DNA of 64,000 nt from Domibacillus epiphyticus (lineage in GTDB: Bacteria > Bacillota > Bacilli > Bacillales > Domibacillaceae): NCBI RefSeq assembly GCF_001975785.1, contig NZ_MSFI01000001.1, forward strand, positions 186,001 through 250,000, written 5' to 3'. Shown here one piece after another: positions 28,926 through 40,682 of this stretch; the first letter of the stretch is position 1, and the number at the start of each line of letters is the position of its first letter. Made by a program: the position numbers and the translations under genes. Below the pieces are notes generated by a model. It saw only the letters and a list, made by a program, of their open reading frames with translations, ran no database searches and had not been told where the DNA came from.

Positions 28926-30719
28926 ATGGGCATCATTATGCAGCTGGACGAATCGCTGTCAAATAAAATTGCCGCAGGTGAAGTGGTGGAGCGACCGGCG
29001 TCTGTCGTGAAAGAATTAACCGAAAATGCGCTCGATGCATGCAGCACGGTTATTGAAATTGACGTCGAAGAAGCGGGCCTTTCCTCCATCCGTATCTCAG
29101 ATAATGGCAACGGCATCACAGCAGACGATGTTGAGGCCGCTTTTTACCGTCATGCAACTAGCAAAATAAAAGATGAAAATGATTTGTTTCGCATTCGAAC
29201 ACTCGGCTTTCGCGGTGAAGCACTGCCAAGTATCGCTTCCGTCTCGGAATTAACCATGACAACGTCGACCGGTGAGGAAGCAGGTACAGAAATGGTTCTT
29301 TCCGGCGGTGTTATTCAGTTAAAAAAACCGGGACCAATGCGAAAAGGAACCGAAATCGTTGTATCTAATTTATTTTTCAACACACCGGCCCGTTTAAAAT
29401 ATATGAAAAGCGTTCATACCGAACTCGGAAATATTACAGACGTCGTCAACCGGATGGCGCTTAGCCGGCCGGATGTCTCTTTTCGTCTCCGGCATAACGG
29501 CCGTGAGCTGCTGAAAACAAACGGAAATGGGGATGCGAGACAAGTGCTGGCGGCCATATATGGGATCAATATCGCCAAGAAGATGATTCCAATAACGGCC
29601 GCATCCCTTGACTTTGAGCTGTCCGGTTTTATCTCTCTTCCGGAAGTAACCCGTGCATCACGCAATTATATGTCGATGATGGTGAACGGGCGGTTCATTA
29701 AAAATTTCAAAGTATCGAACGCTATTTTAGAAGGGTACCACACCTTTTTGCCGGTCGGCCGCTACCCGATCGTTTTAGTCAACATGAAAATGGATCCGAT
29801 TTTAGTCGACGTGAATGTCCATCCGTCGAAGCTGGAAGTTCGTTTCAGCAAAGAAATAGAACTTTGTTCGCTTTTATCCTCGGCGATTAAAGAAGCTCTC
29901 CGAAAAGAAACGCTTATTCCAGATGCTTTGCCGACATTAAAAAAACGGAAAGATTTTAGCGAGCAGCCAGCGTTTCAATTCGATGCACCGCGGATTGAAA
30001 AACCAGCAATGCCTCCGGCAGAAGAAGTAAAAAAACTGTATGACCCCGTGTTTTACAACGAACCGGTGAAAGAGCCGCCTGCAGAAGAAATCATTGAATC
30101 TCCGACAGCGCCTGAACCAGAAAAACCAGCAGCAGAAAGAATGCCGCCGCTTTATCCAATCGGACAAATGCATGGAACGTACATTTTCGCGCAAAACGAA
30201 AATGGCTTATACATGATTGACCAGCATGCTGCCCAGGAGCGGTTAAAATATGAATACTTTCGAGAAAAAGTCGGACAGATTGAAAATGAACTGCAGGAAC
30301 TGCTTATGCCGATGACGTTTGAATTTTCAGCGGATGAATATGTGAAAATTGAGGAGAACCGGGCATTCCTTGAAGAAGTCGGTGTGTTTTTAGAACCATT
30401 CGGCGACAAATCATACATCGTCCGCGCACATCCGTCGTGGTTTCCGAAGGGAGAAGAACGGGAAGTCATTGAAGAAATGATTGAAGAAGTGCTGCAGATG
30501 AAAAAGCCGGATGTGAAAAAAATTCGCGAGGAAGCGGCGATTTTAATGAGCTGTAAAGGATCGATTAAAGCGAATCGTCACTTGCGAAATGACGAAATTG
30601 AACAGCTCCTAAATGATCTTCGTGAAAGTGAGGATCCGTTCACATGTCCGCATGGCCGCCCGATTGTCATTCATCTATCGACCTATGATATTGAGAAAAT
30701 GTTTAAACGAATTATGTAA
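28926..30719 (+). CDS. mutL: DNA mismatch repair protein MutL
   Basis: A 597-residue GHKL ATPase and endonuclease partner of MutS. N-terminal motifs include [24 protein letters not shown] and DNGNGI, with [10 protein letters not shown] proline/glutamate-rich linker spans about 330-420. The C-terminal domain carries [12 protein letters not shown], the conserved DQHA-type nuclease motif of non-E. coli MutL. ATG at 28926 follows AGAGAGGTGAT; a 75-base longer frame would overlap mutS and is rejected. Confidence 0.97.
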   Translation: MGIIMQLDESLSNKIAAGEVVERPASVVKELTENALDACSTVIEIDVEEAGLSSIRISDNGNGITADDVEAAFYRHATSKIKDENDLFRIRTLGFRGEALPSIASVSELTMTTSTGEEAGTEMVLSGGVIQLKKPGPMRKGTEIVVSNLFFNTPARLKYMKSVHTELGNITDVVNRMALSRPDVSFRLRHNGRELLKTNGNGDARQVLAAIYGINIAKKMIPITAASLDFELSGFISLPEVTRASRNYMSMMVNGRFIKNFKVSNAILEGYHTFLPVGRYPIVLVNMKMDPILVDVNVHPSKLEVRFSKEIELCSLLSSAIKEALRKETLIPDALPTLKKRKDFSEQPAFQFDAPRIEKPAMPPAEEVKKLYDPVFYNEPVKEPPAEEIIESPTAPEPEKPAAERMPPLYPIGQMHGTYIFAQNENGLYMIDQHAAQERLKYEYFREKVGQIENELQELLMPMTFEFSADEYVKIEENRAFLEEVGVFLEPFGDKSYIVRAHPSWFPKGEEREVIEEMIEEVLQMKKPDVKKIREEAAILMSCKGSIKANRHLRNDEIEQLLNDLRESEDPFTCPHGRPIVIHLSTYDIEKMFKRIM

Positions 30720-30730
30720 AGAGGTGTACT

Positions 30731-31291
30731 ATGTCATTTCACGGGCAAAAGATTTTGCCGGCGATCCGGTCGATGAAAGATTTTGAAAAAATGCTTTCGA
30801 TGAATTATGAGTACGGCGTGTTTTTGGATTTGCATATCGGCATGGTGAAAAGTGTCATGGATTTGGCCCGGCAAAATGAAAAGAACATGTTCGTCCATCT
30901 CGATTTAATCAGCGGATTGGCAGGGGATGAACACGGCGTGGAGTTTATTGCGCGGTATGCGAAGCCGTTCGGCATCATTTCTACAAAAGGATCGGCGCTT
31001 GTTAAAGCGAAGCAAAAAGGGCTTATTGCCACGCAGCGGGCATTTATTCTTGATTCGAATGCGTTAAGCCGGAGTGTCAAGCTCGCAGGAAAAGCGAATC
31101 CGGATTTTATTGAAGTGCTGCCGGGTGTAGCGCCGAAAATAATTGAGGCGATTCGCCGCGAAACCGGCAAGCCCATTTTTGCAGGGGGATTAATTGAAAC
31201 GAAAGAAGAAGTGACCGCAGCACTCGAAGCCGGTGCATCCGCCGTGACCACTTCCGATGTAGCACTTTGGAAAGAATTCGAAGGGAAATAA
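30731..31291 (+). CDS. glpP: Glycerol uptake operon antiterminator GlpP
   Basis: A 186-residue TIM-barrel-like RNA-binding protein activated by glycerol 3-phosphate. It lets polymerase read through the leader terminators of glpFK and glpD; both terminators are visible downstream. The sequence starts MSFHGQKILPAIRSMKDFEKML and has IFAGGLIETKEEVTAALEAGA near the C-terminus. AGAGGTG precedes the ATG, 11 bases after mutL. Confidence 0.95.
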   Translation: MSFHGQKILPAIRSMKDFEKMLSMNYEYGVFLDLHIGMVKSVMDLARQNEKNMFVHLDLISGLAGDEHGVEFIARYAKPFGIISTKGSALVKAKQKGLIATQRAFILDSNALSRSVKLAGKANPDFIEVLPGVAPKIIEAIRRETGKPIFAGGLIETKEEVTAALEAGASAVTTSDVALWKEFEGK

Positions 31292-31293
31292 GT

Positions 31294-31324
31294 GCTGCGT
31301 GATTTCCAAAAGGGAATCACGCAG
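31294..31324 (+). terminator. Hairpin after glpP
   Basis: A 14-bp stem (31294-31307 with 31311-31324, one G-U pair) with a tiny loop, followed only by GTTTAAA. Termination by it is uncertain; it may instead mark the 3' end of the glpP message. Confidence 0.55.
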
Positions 31325-31379
31325 CGTTTAAATATGACTTCAGATTCCTTATTAACGGAAACATCCCGCTGAAAACCAT

Positions 31380-31408
31380 TTGACAACGCTTCCATTAGCG
31401 TGTACGAT
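31380..31408 (+). promoter_or_regulatory. glpF promoter with overlapping cre site
   Basis: TTGACA (31380) and TACGAT (31403) are 17 bp apart. The -35 is part of TTGACAACGCTTCCA (31380-31394), which fits the catabolite-responsive element WTGNNANCGNWNNCA at every defined base. CcpA should therefore repress glycerol uptake on preferred sugars. Confidence 0.88.
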
Positions 31409-31447
31409 AGATTACAAGTTAATAAAACTGTGAAAGAGAACATGGAG

Positions 31448-31489
31448 ACTCACATTGACACCCGCAGAGGGAGCAGTGTGAGTTTTTTG
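31448..31489 (+). terminator. GlpP-controlled leader terminator of glpF
   Basis: ACTCACATTG (31448-31457) pairs with CAGTGTGAGT (31474-31483) and is followed by six Ts, about 40 nt into the transcript and 62 bp before glpF. This is the expected site of GlpP antitermination. Confidence 0.85.
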
Positions 31490-31550
31490 TTGTTCCGCCT
31501 TTTTTACAATACAAGGGTACAGAGGCAGTGAAATAGAAAGGGATGAGGAT

Positions 31551-32366
31551 ATGACACCATTTATGGGAGAGTTAATAGGAACGGCATTGTTAATTATTTT
31601 TGGTGCCGGAGTATGTGCGAATGTAAGCTTGAAAAAGTCGTTTGCTGCAGGTGCCGGCTGGGTGGTGATTGCGTTTGGCTGGGGATTTGCCGTCACGATG
31701 GCGGTTTATGCGGTCGGAAGTGTAAGCGGTGCCCATTTAAATCCGGCTGTTACGCTGGCACTTGCTGTCATTGGTACCTTTTCATGGTCAGATGTTGTAT
31801 TATATGTAACAGCGCAAATGATCGGCGCGATGATCGGTTCAGCTGTGATCTACCTGCACTTTTTGCCGCACTGGGAAGAAACAAGCGACGCCGGTACAAA
31901 ACTTGGTGTGTTCGCCACATCACCGGCAATTGATCGTCCGTACGCAAACATGATAAGTGAAATGATCGGGACGTTTATTTTAATTACAGGAATTTTAACC
32001 ATTGGTGCGAATCAATTTACAGATGGGCTGAACCCATTGATCGTCGGCTTTTTAATTACCGCAATTGGATTGTCGCTTGGCGGGACGACAGGATACGCGA
32101 TCAATCCGGCCCGTGACCTCGGTCCCCGTATTGCCCATTTTTTACTGCCGATTCCGGGCAAGGGGCATTCGAACTGGAAGTATGCATGGGTGCCTGTTTT
32201 CGGTCCGGTCGCTGGTTCCATTTTAGCCGCTTTTTTTTACAAAGGCTTTTTCTTGCATGAAGGAACAGGTGCCTTCTATATTGCGTTAGCCTCATCTGCT
32301 CTTCTCATTTTGTTAATTAAGTACATGTCAGCCGGTTCAGCTGTTCAAGTGTATATACAGAAATAG
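31551..32366 (+). CDS. glpF: Glycerol uptake facilitator (aquaglyceroporin)
   Basis: A 271-residue six-helix channel for glycerol. Both pore signatures are present: HLNPAVTLALA near residue 63 and INPARDLGPR near 184. Hydrophobic segments fill the protein. ATG at 31551 follows GGGATGAGG. It is cotranscribed with glpK, 12 bases downstream, under the cre/GlpP leader. Confidence 0.96.
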   Translation: MTPFMGELIGTALLIIFGAGVCANVSLKKSFAAGAGWVVIAFGWGFAVTMAVYAVGSVSGAHLNPAVTLALAVIGTFSWSDVVLYVTAQMIGAMIGSAVIYLHFLPHWEETSDAGTKLGVFATSPAIDRPYANMISEMIGTFILITGILTIGANQFTDGLNPLIVGFLITAIGLSLGGTTGYAINPARDLGPRIAHFLLPIPGKGHSNWKYAWVPVFGPVAGSILAAFFYKGFFLHEGTGAFYIALASSALLILLIKYMSAGSAVQVYIQK

Positions 32367-33885
<1,519 letters not shown>

Positions 33886-33918
33886 GAAAATAAGTTAATA
33901 CATTGTCCGGAGAATTGG

Positions 33919-33975
33919 AGAGACCTGAAAGCAAAACAGCGCTTACTGTTTTGCATATTCAGGTCTCTTTTTGTC
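33919..33975 (+). terminator. GlpP-controlled leader terminator of glpD
   Basis: A long stem pairs AGAGACCTGAA (33919) with TTCAGGTCTCT (33958-33968), with an inner GCAAAACAG/CTGTTTTGC stem, followed by TTTTTG. It lies between the promoter and glpD, as in the known GlpP-regulated glpD leader. Confidence 0.87.
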
Positions 33976-34011
33976 TTTTTACGGGTAAATGACAATCAAG
34001 GGGATGACGAA

Positions 34012-35637
34012 ATGAACTTTTCAAATAAAAACCGAAAACAAAACATAGACAGATTAAAAAGTGATACGTTTGATGTGCTTGTCATCGGAGGCGGCATAAC
34101 AGGTGCTGGAATTGCACTTGATGCAGCGATGCGCGGCATGAAAACTGCGCTTATTGATATGCAGGATTTTGCGGCAGGGACATCAAGCCGGTCAACAAAG
34201 CTTGTTCATGGCGGCCTCCGCTATTTAAAACAGTTCGAAGTAAAAATGGTAGCAGAAGTCGGAAAAGAGCGGGCGATCGTGTATGAAAACGGTCCACATG
34301 TGACAACGCCAGAATGGATGCTGCTGCCGCTTCATGAAGGAGGCACATTCGGCAAATTTACGACGTCTGCCGCCCTTCGTGTATATGATTTTCTGGCAGG
34401 TGTAAAACGATCTGAACGGCGCTCGATGCTGACGGTATCCGAAACATTACAGAAAGAACCGCTTGTCAAAACGGAAGGGCTGAAAGGCGGCGGCTACTAC
34501 GTAGAATATCGGACAGACGATGCACGCTTAACACTTGAAGTAATGAAAAAAGCAGTGGAAAAAGGGGCGCTTTGTCTGAACTATGTGAAAGCGGACCAAT
34601 TCCGGTATGAAAACGGGCGAGTTGCCGGCATTGAAGCAGTGGACCAGATCGATGGCTCCCGCTTTGCCATTTCCGCAAAAAAAGTCGTCAATGCATCGGG
34701 ACCTTGGGTTGATTCCGTCCGCAAAAAAGACGGCGGTGAAAATGGAAAGCAGCTCCGCCTCACAAAAGGGGTCCACATTGTCATAGATGAGTCGGTATTC
34801 CCGCTTCATCAAGCCGTTTACTTTGATACACCGGATAAACGAATGGTGTTTGCCATTCCGAGGGATGGAAAAACATACGTCGGCACGACCGACACGTTTT
34901 ATACGAAGGACCCTATCCGGCCGGATGTGACGGCCGAGGACCGGGCCTATTTGCTTGAAGCAATTCGCTTCATGTTCCCAACTGTCGATGTAAAAGAATC
35001 CGACATTGAATCATCCTGGTCCGGTGTGCGGCCGCTCATTTATGAACAAGGAAAAGATCCATCAGACATTTCACGGAAAGATGAAATTTGGGAATCGGAG
35101 ACAGGGCTGCTGACGATAGCGGGTGGAAAATTAACCGGTTACCGGAAAATGGCGGAAATGATTGTGGATCTTGTGGCGAAACGGCTAAAAGAAGAGGTCG
35201 GCATTTTATACAGTCCGTCAGAAACAAAAAATTTGCCGATGTCAGGCGGCGAAGTGGGCGGTTCAGCGAAGTTCCCGTCGTTTATTAAAGTAAAAACAGC
35301 TGATGGCATAGAGAAAGGATTTTCAGAAGACGAAGCCCGCTTTTTAGCCAAAATGTACGGGTCAAACGTTGACAATCTTTTTGCACATAAAAACACAACA
35401 AGTACCTTGCCGGATGTCTTGTATGCACAGCTTATGTACGCCATCGAAGAAGAAATGGCTTATACGCCGGCTGACTTTTTCATCCGCCGCACGGGCGCAT
35501 TGTTATTTGACATTCAAACGGTCCGCAAATACAAAGACGAATGTACAAACCTTCTCGCTGAACAGTTCGGCTGGACGGAAACAGAAAAAGAAGCACATAT
35601 ACGTGAATTGGAAGAGGAAATCGCCGCCTGTTCTTAA
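34012..35637 (+). CDS. glpD: Aerobic glycerol-3-phosphate dehydrogenase
   Basis: A 541-residue membrane-associated flavoenzyme oxidising glycerol 3-phosphate to dihydroxyacetone phosphate and passing electrons to quinone. The FAD-binding [17 protein letters not shown] lies near residue 27, and [17 protein letters not shown] near 58 is the family signature. AGGGGATGACGAA precedes the ATG. It is regulated by GlpP through the leader terminator just upstream. Confidence 0.96.
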   Translation: MNFSNKNRKQNIDRLKSDTFDVLVIGGGITGAGIALDAAMRGMKTALIDMQDFAAGTSSRSTKLVHGGLRYLKQFEVKMVAEVGKERAIVYENGPHVTTPEWMLLPLHEGGTFGKFTTSAALRVYDFLAGVKRSERRSMLTVSETLQKEPLVKTEGLKGGGYYVEYRTDDARLTLEVMKKAVEKGALCLNYVKADQFRYENGRVAGIEAVDQIDGSRFAISAKKVVNASGPWVDSVRKKDGGENGKQLRLTKGVHIVIDESVFPLHQAVYFDTPDKRMVFAIPRDGKTYVGTTDTFYTKDPIRPDVTAEDRAYLLEAIRFMFPTVDVKESDIESSWSGVRPLIYEQGKDPSDISRKDEIWESETGLLTIAGGKLTGYRKMAEMIVDLVAKRLKEEVGILYSPSETKNLPMSGGEVGGSAKFPSFIKVKTADGIEKGFSEDEARFLAKMYGSNVDNLFAHKNTTSTLPDVLYAQLMYAIEEEMAYTPADFFIRRTGALLFDIQTVRKYKDECTNLLAEQFGWTETEKEAHIRELEEEIAACS

Positions 35638-35689
35638 AAGTGTGAATCCGCTATAATAGGGATACTGACAATGAAGAAGGCTGTGAGAC

Positions 35690-36634
35690 ATGTTGACGAA
35701 AGAAAAAGTAGCGGTCATTATCGGACCGACTGCTTCGGGCAAAACGGACTTGAGTATTTTTGCGGCGAAGCAGTTAAATGGAGAAGTGATCAGCGGAGAT
35801 TCTATGCAAATTTACCGCGGGCTTGATATTGGCACAGCGAAAGTGACAACATCGGAAATGGATGGTGTGCCGCATCATTTAATCGATATTAAAAACGTAG
35901 ATGAATCGTTTTCAGCAGCTGAATTTCAACAGCTTGCACGTGAAAAAATAACGGATATAAACGCCAGAGGCAAATTGCCGATCATATGCGGCGGGACAGG
36001 GCTTTATATTCAATCGGTCCTGTATGATTACCAATTTGCGCAAAACGGCAATGATGAGACAATCCGGAAACAGTTGGAGGAAGAAGCGGAATCCCTCGGT
36101 GCGGATGCACTTCACGAAAAATTGCGGAAAGTGGATCCGGCATCGGCGGACGCCATTCATCCGAATAATGTGCGCCGTACGATCCGAGCCCTCGAAGTAT
36201 ATAGTACGACAGGCCGTCCGGCATCCGAACAGCAAAGCACAGAAAAACCCGATGAAAAATACGACAGTGCCATTGCCGGCTTAACAATGGACCGGAGCGT
36301 TTTGTATGAACGAATTAACAAACGTGTCGACATCATGATGGAAGCCGGACTTTTAGCGGAAGCAAAAATGCTGTATGAGCTCGGACTAAAGGATGTCCCG
36401 GCCGTTCAGGCGATCGGCTATAAGGAATTATTCGGGTATTTAAAAGGTGAGCAGCCATTAGAAGAAGCGGTCGAGCTGCTAAAACAAAATTCCCGCCGAT
36501 ACGCGAAGCGGCAGCTGACATGGTTCCGTAATAAGATGGATCTTGAATGGGTGGATGTGACAGATGAGGCGCTTCGCCATGAAAAAAAACAACAAATATG
36601 CGAATGGCTGGCAGGAAAGCTGAATCTAAGATAG
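35690..36634 (+). CDS. miaA: tRNA dimethylallyltransferase
   Basis: A 314-residue enzyme adding the isopentenyl group to A37, the substrate of MiaB. The P-loop is GPTASGKTDLSI near residue 12, followed by GDSMQIYRGLDIGTAK, HHLIDI and CGGTGLYIQ. AGAAGG precedes ATG 35690; TATAAT at 35652 could be its -10. hfq follows 42 bases downstream, the common miaA-hfq arrangement. Confidence 0.96.
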   Translation: MLTKEKVAVIIGPTASGKTDLSIFAAKQLNGEVISGDSMQIYRGLDIGTAKVTTSEMDGVPHHLIDIKNVDESFSAAEFQQLAREKITDINARGKLPIICGGTGLYIQSVLYDYQFAQNGNDETIRKQLEEEAESLGADALHEKLRKVDPASADAIHPNNVRRTIRALEVYSTTGRPASEQQSTEKPDEKYDSAIAGLTMDRSVLYERINKRVDIMMEAGLLAEAKMLYELGLKDVPAVQAIGYKELFGYLKGEQPLEEAVELLKQNSRRYAKRQLTWFRNKMDLEWVDVTDEALRHEKKQQICEWLAGKLNLR

Positions 36635-36676
36635 AATAAATAATAATGCATATAGATAGAAAGAGGAGGACGAAGC

Positions 36677-36910
36677 ATGAAACAGCCAATTAACATTCAA
36701 GATCAATTTTTAAACCAGCTGCGTAAAGATAACACAATGGTCACAGTGTTTTTACTAAATGGATTCCAACTCCGCGGCCATATTAGAGGATTCGATAATT
36801 TTACGGTTCTGGTCGAAACAGAAGGCAAGCAGCAGCTTGTATTCAAACATGCCATTTCTACATTTGCTCCTCAACGAAGTGTAAGCTTAAATTTTGAAGA
36901 ACAAGAATAA
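36677..36910 (+). CDS. hfq: RNA-binding protein Hfq
   Basis: A 77-residue Sm-like protein forming a hexamer that binds small RNAs and mRNAs. Sm1 ([21 protein letters not shown]) and Sm2 (FKHAISTF, here KHAIST in place of YKHAIST) are present. GAGGAGGACGAAGC lies ahead of the ATG. A strong terminator follows the stop. Confidence 0.97.
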   Translation: MKQPINIQDQFLNQLRKDNTMVTVFLLNGFQLRGHIRGFDNFTVLVETEGKQQLVFKHAISTFAPQRSVSLNFEEQE

Positions 36911-36917
36911 AGAACGG

Positions 36918-36947
36918 AGACCCGCCAAAACGCGCGGGTCTTTTTTT
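36918..36947 (+). terminator. Intrinsic terminator after hfq
   Basis: GACCCGC pairs with GCGGGTC, followed by seven Ts. Confidence 0.9.
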
Positions 36948-36987
36948 ATGCCGTCCGCATATGATTTTAGGAAGAGGAGGGCGAGTC

Positions 36988-37890
36988 ATGAAACAGATGA
37001 ATCAACCGGGCCGCATTCATGTCGTCCTGCAGCCGAAAGAAAAAGCGGCGCCGGCAGCGGAACCGGACTGGCGCCGTCACCCTGACCATGAAACACTTCT
37101 TGATATTGAAAAAGAGATGGAGCATTTAATCGGACTCGCCGATTTAAAAATACTCGTCCGTGAACTGTATGCAGCGGCGTACATTAACAAAAAACGAATG
37201 GAAGCCGGCATTGAAACGAAAGGGCAAATGCTTCATATGCTCTTTACCGGGAATCCGGGCACCGGGAAAACGACCGCGGCACGTTTAATCGCAACGATGT
37301 TTAAACGGCTGCGCATTTTAGAAAAAGGGCATTTTATTGAAGCGGAGCGGGCGGATCTGGTCGGTGAATACATCGGCCATACAGCACAAAAAACGCGTGA
37401 CCTTGTTAAAAAAGCAATGGGCGGTGTGCTGTTTATTGACGAAGCCTATTCGCTGGCCCGCGGCGGCGAAAAAGATTTCGGAAAAGAAGCGATCGATACA
37501 CTTGTAAAACAAATGGAGGATCATCAAAGCGATTTCATTTTAATTTTAGCCGGCTATCCAAGGGAAATGGCGCACTTTTTAACACTCAATCCGGGATTGC
37601 AGTCCCGTTTCCCGATCACGCATCATTTTAAAGATTATGACGTGGAGGACCTTTATCAAATAGCGGAAATGATCGCGCGTGAAAAATGCTATGATATTGA
37701 TGCTGCAGCGAAAACAATTCTCATGAATAAAATAACGGAAGAAAAGAGAAAAGAAGGATTCCGCTTCGCCAACGGGCGCAACATCCGTACGATGATTGAA
37801 AAAGCGGCCAGAAATCATGCACTTCGTTTAATGAAGCAGACGTCTTTTTCCAAAAAAGAACTGAGATTATTAAAAGGAGAAGACTTTTAA
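36988..37890 (+). CDS. spoVK: Stage V sporulation protein K (AAA ATPase, CbxX/CfqX family)
   Basis: A 300-residue AAA ATPase needed for spore maturation. Walker A is GNPGTGKTTAARL near residue 88, Walker B LFIDEAYSLARGG near 150, followed by sensor and arginine-finger regions (SRFPITHHF). ATG at 36988 is preceded by GAGGAGGGCGAG; the 27-base longer frame begins inside the hfq terminator region and lacks a site. In B. subtilis spoVK is followed by hflX and ynbB; here a tetR and a TRIC-family gene sit in between. Confidence 0.94.
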   Translation: MKQMNQPGRIHVVLQPKEKAAPAAEPDWRRHPDHETLLDIEKEMEHLIGLADLKILVRELYAAAYINKKRMEAGIETKGQMLHMLFTGNPGTGKTTAARLIATMFKRLRILEKGHFIEAERADLVGEYIGHTAQKTRDLVKKAMGGVLFIDEAYSLARGGEKDFGKEAIDTLVKQMEDHQSDFILILAGYPREMAHFLTLNPGLQSRFPITHHFKDYDVEDLYQIAEMIAREKCYDIDAAAKTILMNKITEEKRKEGFRFANGRNIRTMIEKAARNHALRLMKQTSFSKKELRLLKGEDF

Positions 37891-37891
37891 A

Positions 37892-37921
37892 TTGTCACAA
37901 ATATGACACATATGATAGAAT
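37892..37921 (+). promoter_or_regulatory. Promoter and likely operator of the tetR gene
   Basis: TTGTCA (37892) and TAGAAT (37916) are 18 bp apart. TGTCA-N6-TGACA (37893-37908) is an inverted repeat covering the -35 and spacer, a natural autorepression site for the TetR protein. Confidence 0.6.
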
Positions 37922-37937
37922 ATCGAAAAGGATGTTG

Positions 37938-38573
37938 ATGATGAAAAAGAAACCTGTTAAAGAACGAATCATTGAAACTGCCTTAGTTATGTTTGAAAAG
38001 CACGGCTACCACGGAGTCACGGTCGACCAGATCGTTGATGAATGCGGTACGTCAAAAGGCGGCTTTTATCACAATTTCAAGTCAAAAGATGAGCTCCTTT
38101 ATCATATCCACGATGTGTTTATCTCGTATTTGCTCAATAAAGCAAAAGAAACATATGATAAAGAATCCGATCCTGTTTCAAGGCTGTGTGCAATCATTAC
38201 GTCATTTACGAAAATATTTGACCTGTATAAACCTCATATTACGGTATTTTATCAGGAAAGTACGTATTTAAAAGGGGATTTCGAACAGCAGATTAATGAA
38301 AAGCGGGATGAATACCGTAAACTGCTTTTTCAAGCAATTCGGGAAGGTCAGTCTTCCGGTGATTTCCGGCCTGAAGTGCCCGCGGAAATTTCCACGATGG
38401 CCATTATGGGCATGATCAACTGGATGTATAAATGGTTTAAAAAAGAAGGCGAGCTGTCAATCGAAACGATTGCCCGCATTTTCAACGATATGATGCTCCA
38501 TTCCCTTTTGACAGAAGAAGCGTTGAAATCGGGAAAAGGGGAACAATTTTTATTGAAAACAGAGCCTGCATAA
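37938..38573 (+). CDS. TetR/AcrR-family transcriptional regulator
   Basis: A roughly 211-residue regulator with a TetR N-terminal DNA-binding domain (ERIIETALVMFEKHGYHGVTVDQIVDECGTSKGGFYHNFKSKDELLY). The helical C-terminal half should bind a ligand that cannot be predicted. Three ATG-type starts lie close together; 37938 or 37941 fits AAAGGATG best. Its own promoter region has an inverted repeat. Neighbours do not reveal its target; the convergent TRIC gene ends 60 bases away. Confidence 0.85.
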   Translation: MMKKKPVKERIIETALVMFEKHGYHGVTVDQIVDECGTSKGGFYHNFKSKDELLYHIHDVFISYLLNKAKETYDKESDPVSRLCAIITSFTKIFDLYKPHITVFYQESTYLKGDFEQQINEKRDEYRKLLFQAIREGQSSGDFRPEVPAEISTMAIMGMINWMYKWFKKEGELSIETIARIFNDMMLHSLLTEEALKSGKGEQFLLKTEPA

Positions 38574-38595
38574 GCTGGCTCTTTTATTTTTATGT

Positions 38596-38634
38596 AAAAA
38601 AGCACCTGCCCCATGTATGGCAAGTGCTTTTTTT
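38596..38634. terminator. Bidirectional terminator between tetR and the TRIC gene
   Basis: AAAGCACcTGCC pairs with GGCAaGTGCTTT, with As before and Ts after, so it can serve both converging genes. Confidence 0.85.
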
Positions 38635-39242
38635 CATAGTTTCACTGTGCGTTTTGGCAGGTGCCAGCTAAATTTATACGAAAGAACTCGCAGCGTCGTA
38701 ATCAACAAGAATAAAAGAATAAGATGTACAGGTGATTGTGAATCGCTGAGCGCAATAAACACACCAGCGAGCGCCGCCCATACACCGTATACTTCGTCCC
38801 GCAAAAGAGCCGGTTTTCTTTGAGCTAGCACGTCCCGCACTAAGCCGCCGCCGCTTCCGGTTAATACAGCTGCCACGACTACCGCACTTAGCGGATGCCC
38901 CATGCCTGCTGCGTACAGCGCTCCTTGAATGGCAAACGCCGACAGTCCAATCGCATCAAAAAAGTTTCCCCAAACCGGCCAGTGGCGAAGCAGGTTTTGT
39001 GGAAATAAGATGACAGCTGTAATGGATAAAATCGCAATGGTAAAAAATTCGCCCTGTTCCCATAATGCGGAGACAGGAACGCCGATTAATAAATTTCGAA
39101 TCGCTCCACCGCCAAAAGCGGTAATCATGCCTAGTATATATATGCCAAACAAATCGTATTCTTCTTCCATGGCAACGATTGCCCCTGAAATGGCAAAGGC
39201 AATCGTTCCGATCACCGTAAACACTTCCCATGTAATGTCCAT
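38634..39242 (-). CDS. TRIC-family (UPF0126/YvgT-like) cation channel protein
   Basis: A roughly 202-residue membrane protein with about six to seven hydrophobic segments and two internally similar halves, each with a glycine-rich motif followed by R: AFGGGAIRNLLIG and TGSGGGLVRDVLA. This is the bacterial TRIC signature of trimeric monovalent cation channels. On the - strand GAAAGAAGG sits ahead of MDITWEVF at 39242; the ATG 21 bases further upstream has no site. It is divergent from ynbB. Confidence 0.87.
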   Translation of the reverse strand: MDITWEVFTVIGTIAFAISGAIVAMEEEYDLFGIYILGMITAFGGGAIRNLLIGVPVSALWEQGEFFTIAILSITAVILFPQNLLRHWPVWGNFFDAIGLSAFAIQGALYAAGMGHPLSAVVVAAVLTGSGGGLVRDVLAQRKPALLRDEVYGVWAALAGVFIALSDSQSPVHLILLFLLITTLRVLSYKFSWHLPKRTVKL

Positions 39243-39381
39243 TCCGAACCTTCTTTCATTCAAAATGTAAAATATTCGGATTTATTATAATACATCATTC
39301 GACTTCCGGCTACTTTTTCTTTTAAGAAAAGAGCGATTTTGCTATGATGAAACAAGTGAACAAGAAAGAAGGATGCCAACG

Positions 39382-40653
39382 ATGACTAGTATGTTTGATT
39401 TATTAAAAAATGGCACGCTGATTCGTGATAAAGCAGAAGAAGCCGAGCAAAAAATTGCCGCTGTCCACCAACAAGCAGAACAGACAGCTGAATATAACCA
39501 ATTTCGTGTACTGAAAAGCTTTCAAAAAAACCAGGTGAGTGATTTTCATTTCAATCCATCCACCGGCTACGGCTACGATGATTCAGGCCGTGAAACACTT
39601 GAGCAGGTGTATGCCGACGTATTCGGGGGCGAGAGTGCACTCGTCCGTCCGCAAATTATTTCCGGCACACATGCCATTACGATTTCGTTGTTTGGCATTT
39701 TACGGCCGGGTGACGAACTTTTATATATTACCGGAAAACCTTACGATACGCTCGATGACATTATTGGCATCAACCGGCCTTCAAATGGATCACTGCGGGA
39801 ATTCGGCATTACCTACCGCCATGTTGATCTTGATGAAACAGGCCGTCCGGATTTCGAGAAAATTCGTGAAAGCATCAACAGCAGCACAAAAATGGTGGCT
39901 ATCCAGCGTTCAAAAGGGTACGCCGTCAGACCGTCTTTTACAATAGAAGAAATCGGTGAAATGTGCCGTTTTGTGAAAGAGATCAAACCGGATGCAGTGC
40001 TGTTTGTAGACAACTGCTACGGTGAATTTGTTGAAAAGACAGAACCGCTCCATGCAGGCGCAGATTTAATCGCCGGTTCTTTAATCAAAAATCCAGGTGG
40101 AGGACTCGCCAAAACGGGCGGCTACATCGCCGGAAAAAAAGAGTATGTGGAAAGCTGTTCTTATCGTATGACATCCCCGGGAATTGGTGCGGAGGCAGGC
40201 GCGAGTCTTTACAGCCTCCAGGAAATGTATCAAGGGCTGTTTCTCGCACCTCACGTCGTGGCTGAAAGTTTAAAAGGCGCGATTTTTACAGCCGCCATGC
40301 TTGAACTGTTTGGCATGAAAACAACCCCGTCATGGAACGAACCGCGCACGGATTTAATTCAAGCCGTCCAATTTGACGACCGTGACAAAATGGTGGCGTT
40401 CTGCCAGGCAATTCAATTTGCTTCTCCTGTTAATTCGCATGTCACGCCATTTCCTGCCTATATGCCGGGCTATGAAGATGATGTGATTATGGCAGCCGGC
40501 ACATTTGTGCAGGGGGCGAGCATTGAATTGACAGCGGACGGTCCATTGCGGCCTCCATACGCTGCGTACGTACAGGGCGGGCTTACCTATGCCCACGTAA
40601 AGATTGCCGTCACGAGTGCGATCGATCATTTAATCGAAAAGAATCATTTATAA
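39382..40653 (+). CDS. ynbB: PLP-dependent methionine gamma-lyase-like protein YnbB
   Basis: A roughly 423-residue fold-type I PLP enzyme of the aluminium-resistance/YnbB family. The PLP lysine lies in AGSLIKNPGGGLAKTGGY near residue 235, and the pocket aspartate in VLFVDNCYGEFVE. Substrate is not established; family annotation suggests a C-S lyase. ATG 39382 is nine bases after AGAAGG; ATG 39373 sits directly on that site. It precedes glnR-glnA as in B. subtilis. Confidence 0.9.
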   Translation: MTSMFDLLKNGTLIRDKAEEAEQKIAAVHQQAEQTAEYNQFRVLKSFQKNQVSDFHFNPSTGYGYDDSGRETLEQVYADVFGGESALVRPQIISGTHAITISLFGILRPGDELLYITGKPYDTLDDIIGINRPSNGSLREFGITYRHVDLDETGRPDFEKIRESINSSTKMVAIQRSKGYAVRPSFTIEEIGEMCRFVKEIKPDAVLFVDNCYGEFVEKTEPLHAGADLIAGSLIKNPGGGLAKTGGYIAGKKEYVESCSYRMTSPGIGAEAGASLYSLQEMYQGLFLAPHVVAESLKGAIFTAAMLELFGMKTTPSWNEPRTDLIQAVQFDDRDKMVAFCQAIQFASPVNSHVTPFPAYMPGYEDDVIMAAGTFVQGASIELTADGPLRPPYAAYVQGGLTYAHVKIAVTSAIDHLIEKNHL

Positions 40654-40682
40654 AAAATTCTCGTTTAAAGAGAAAAGATCCT

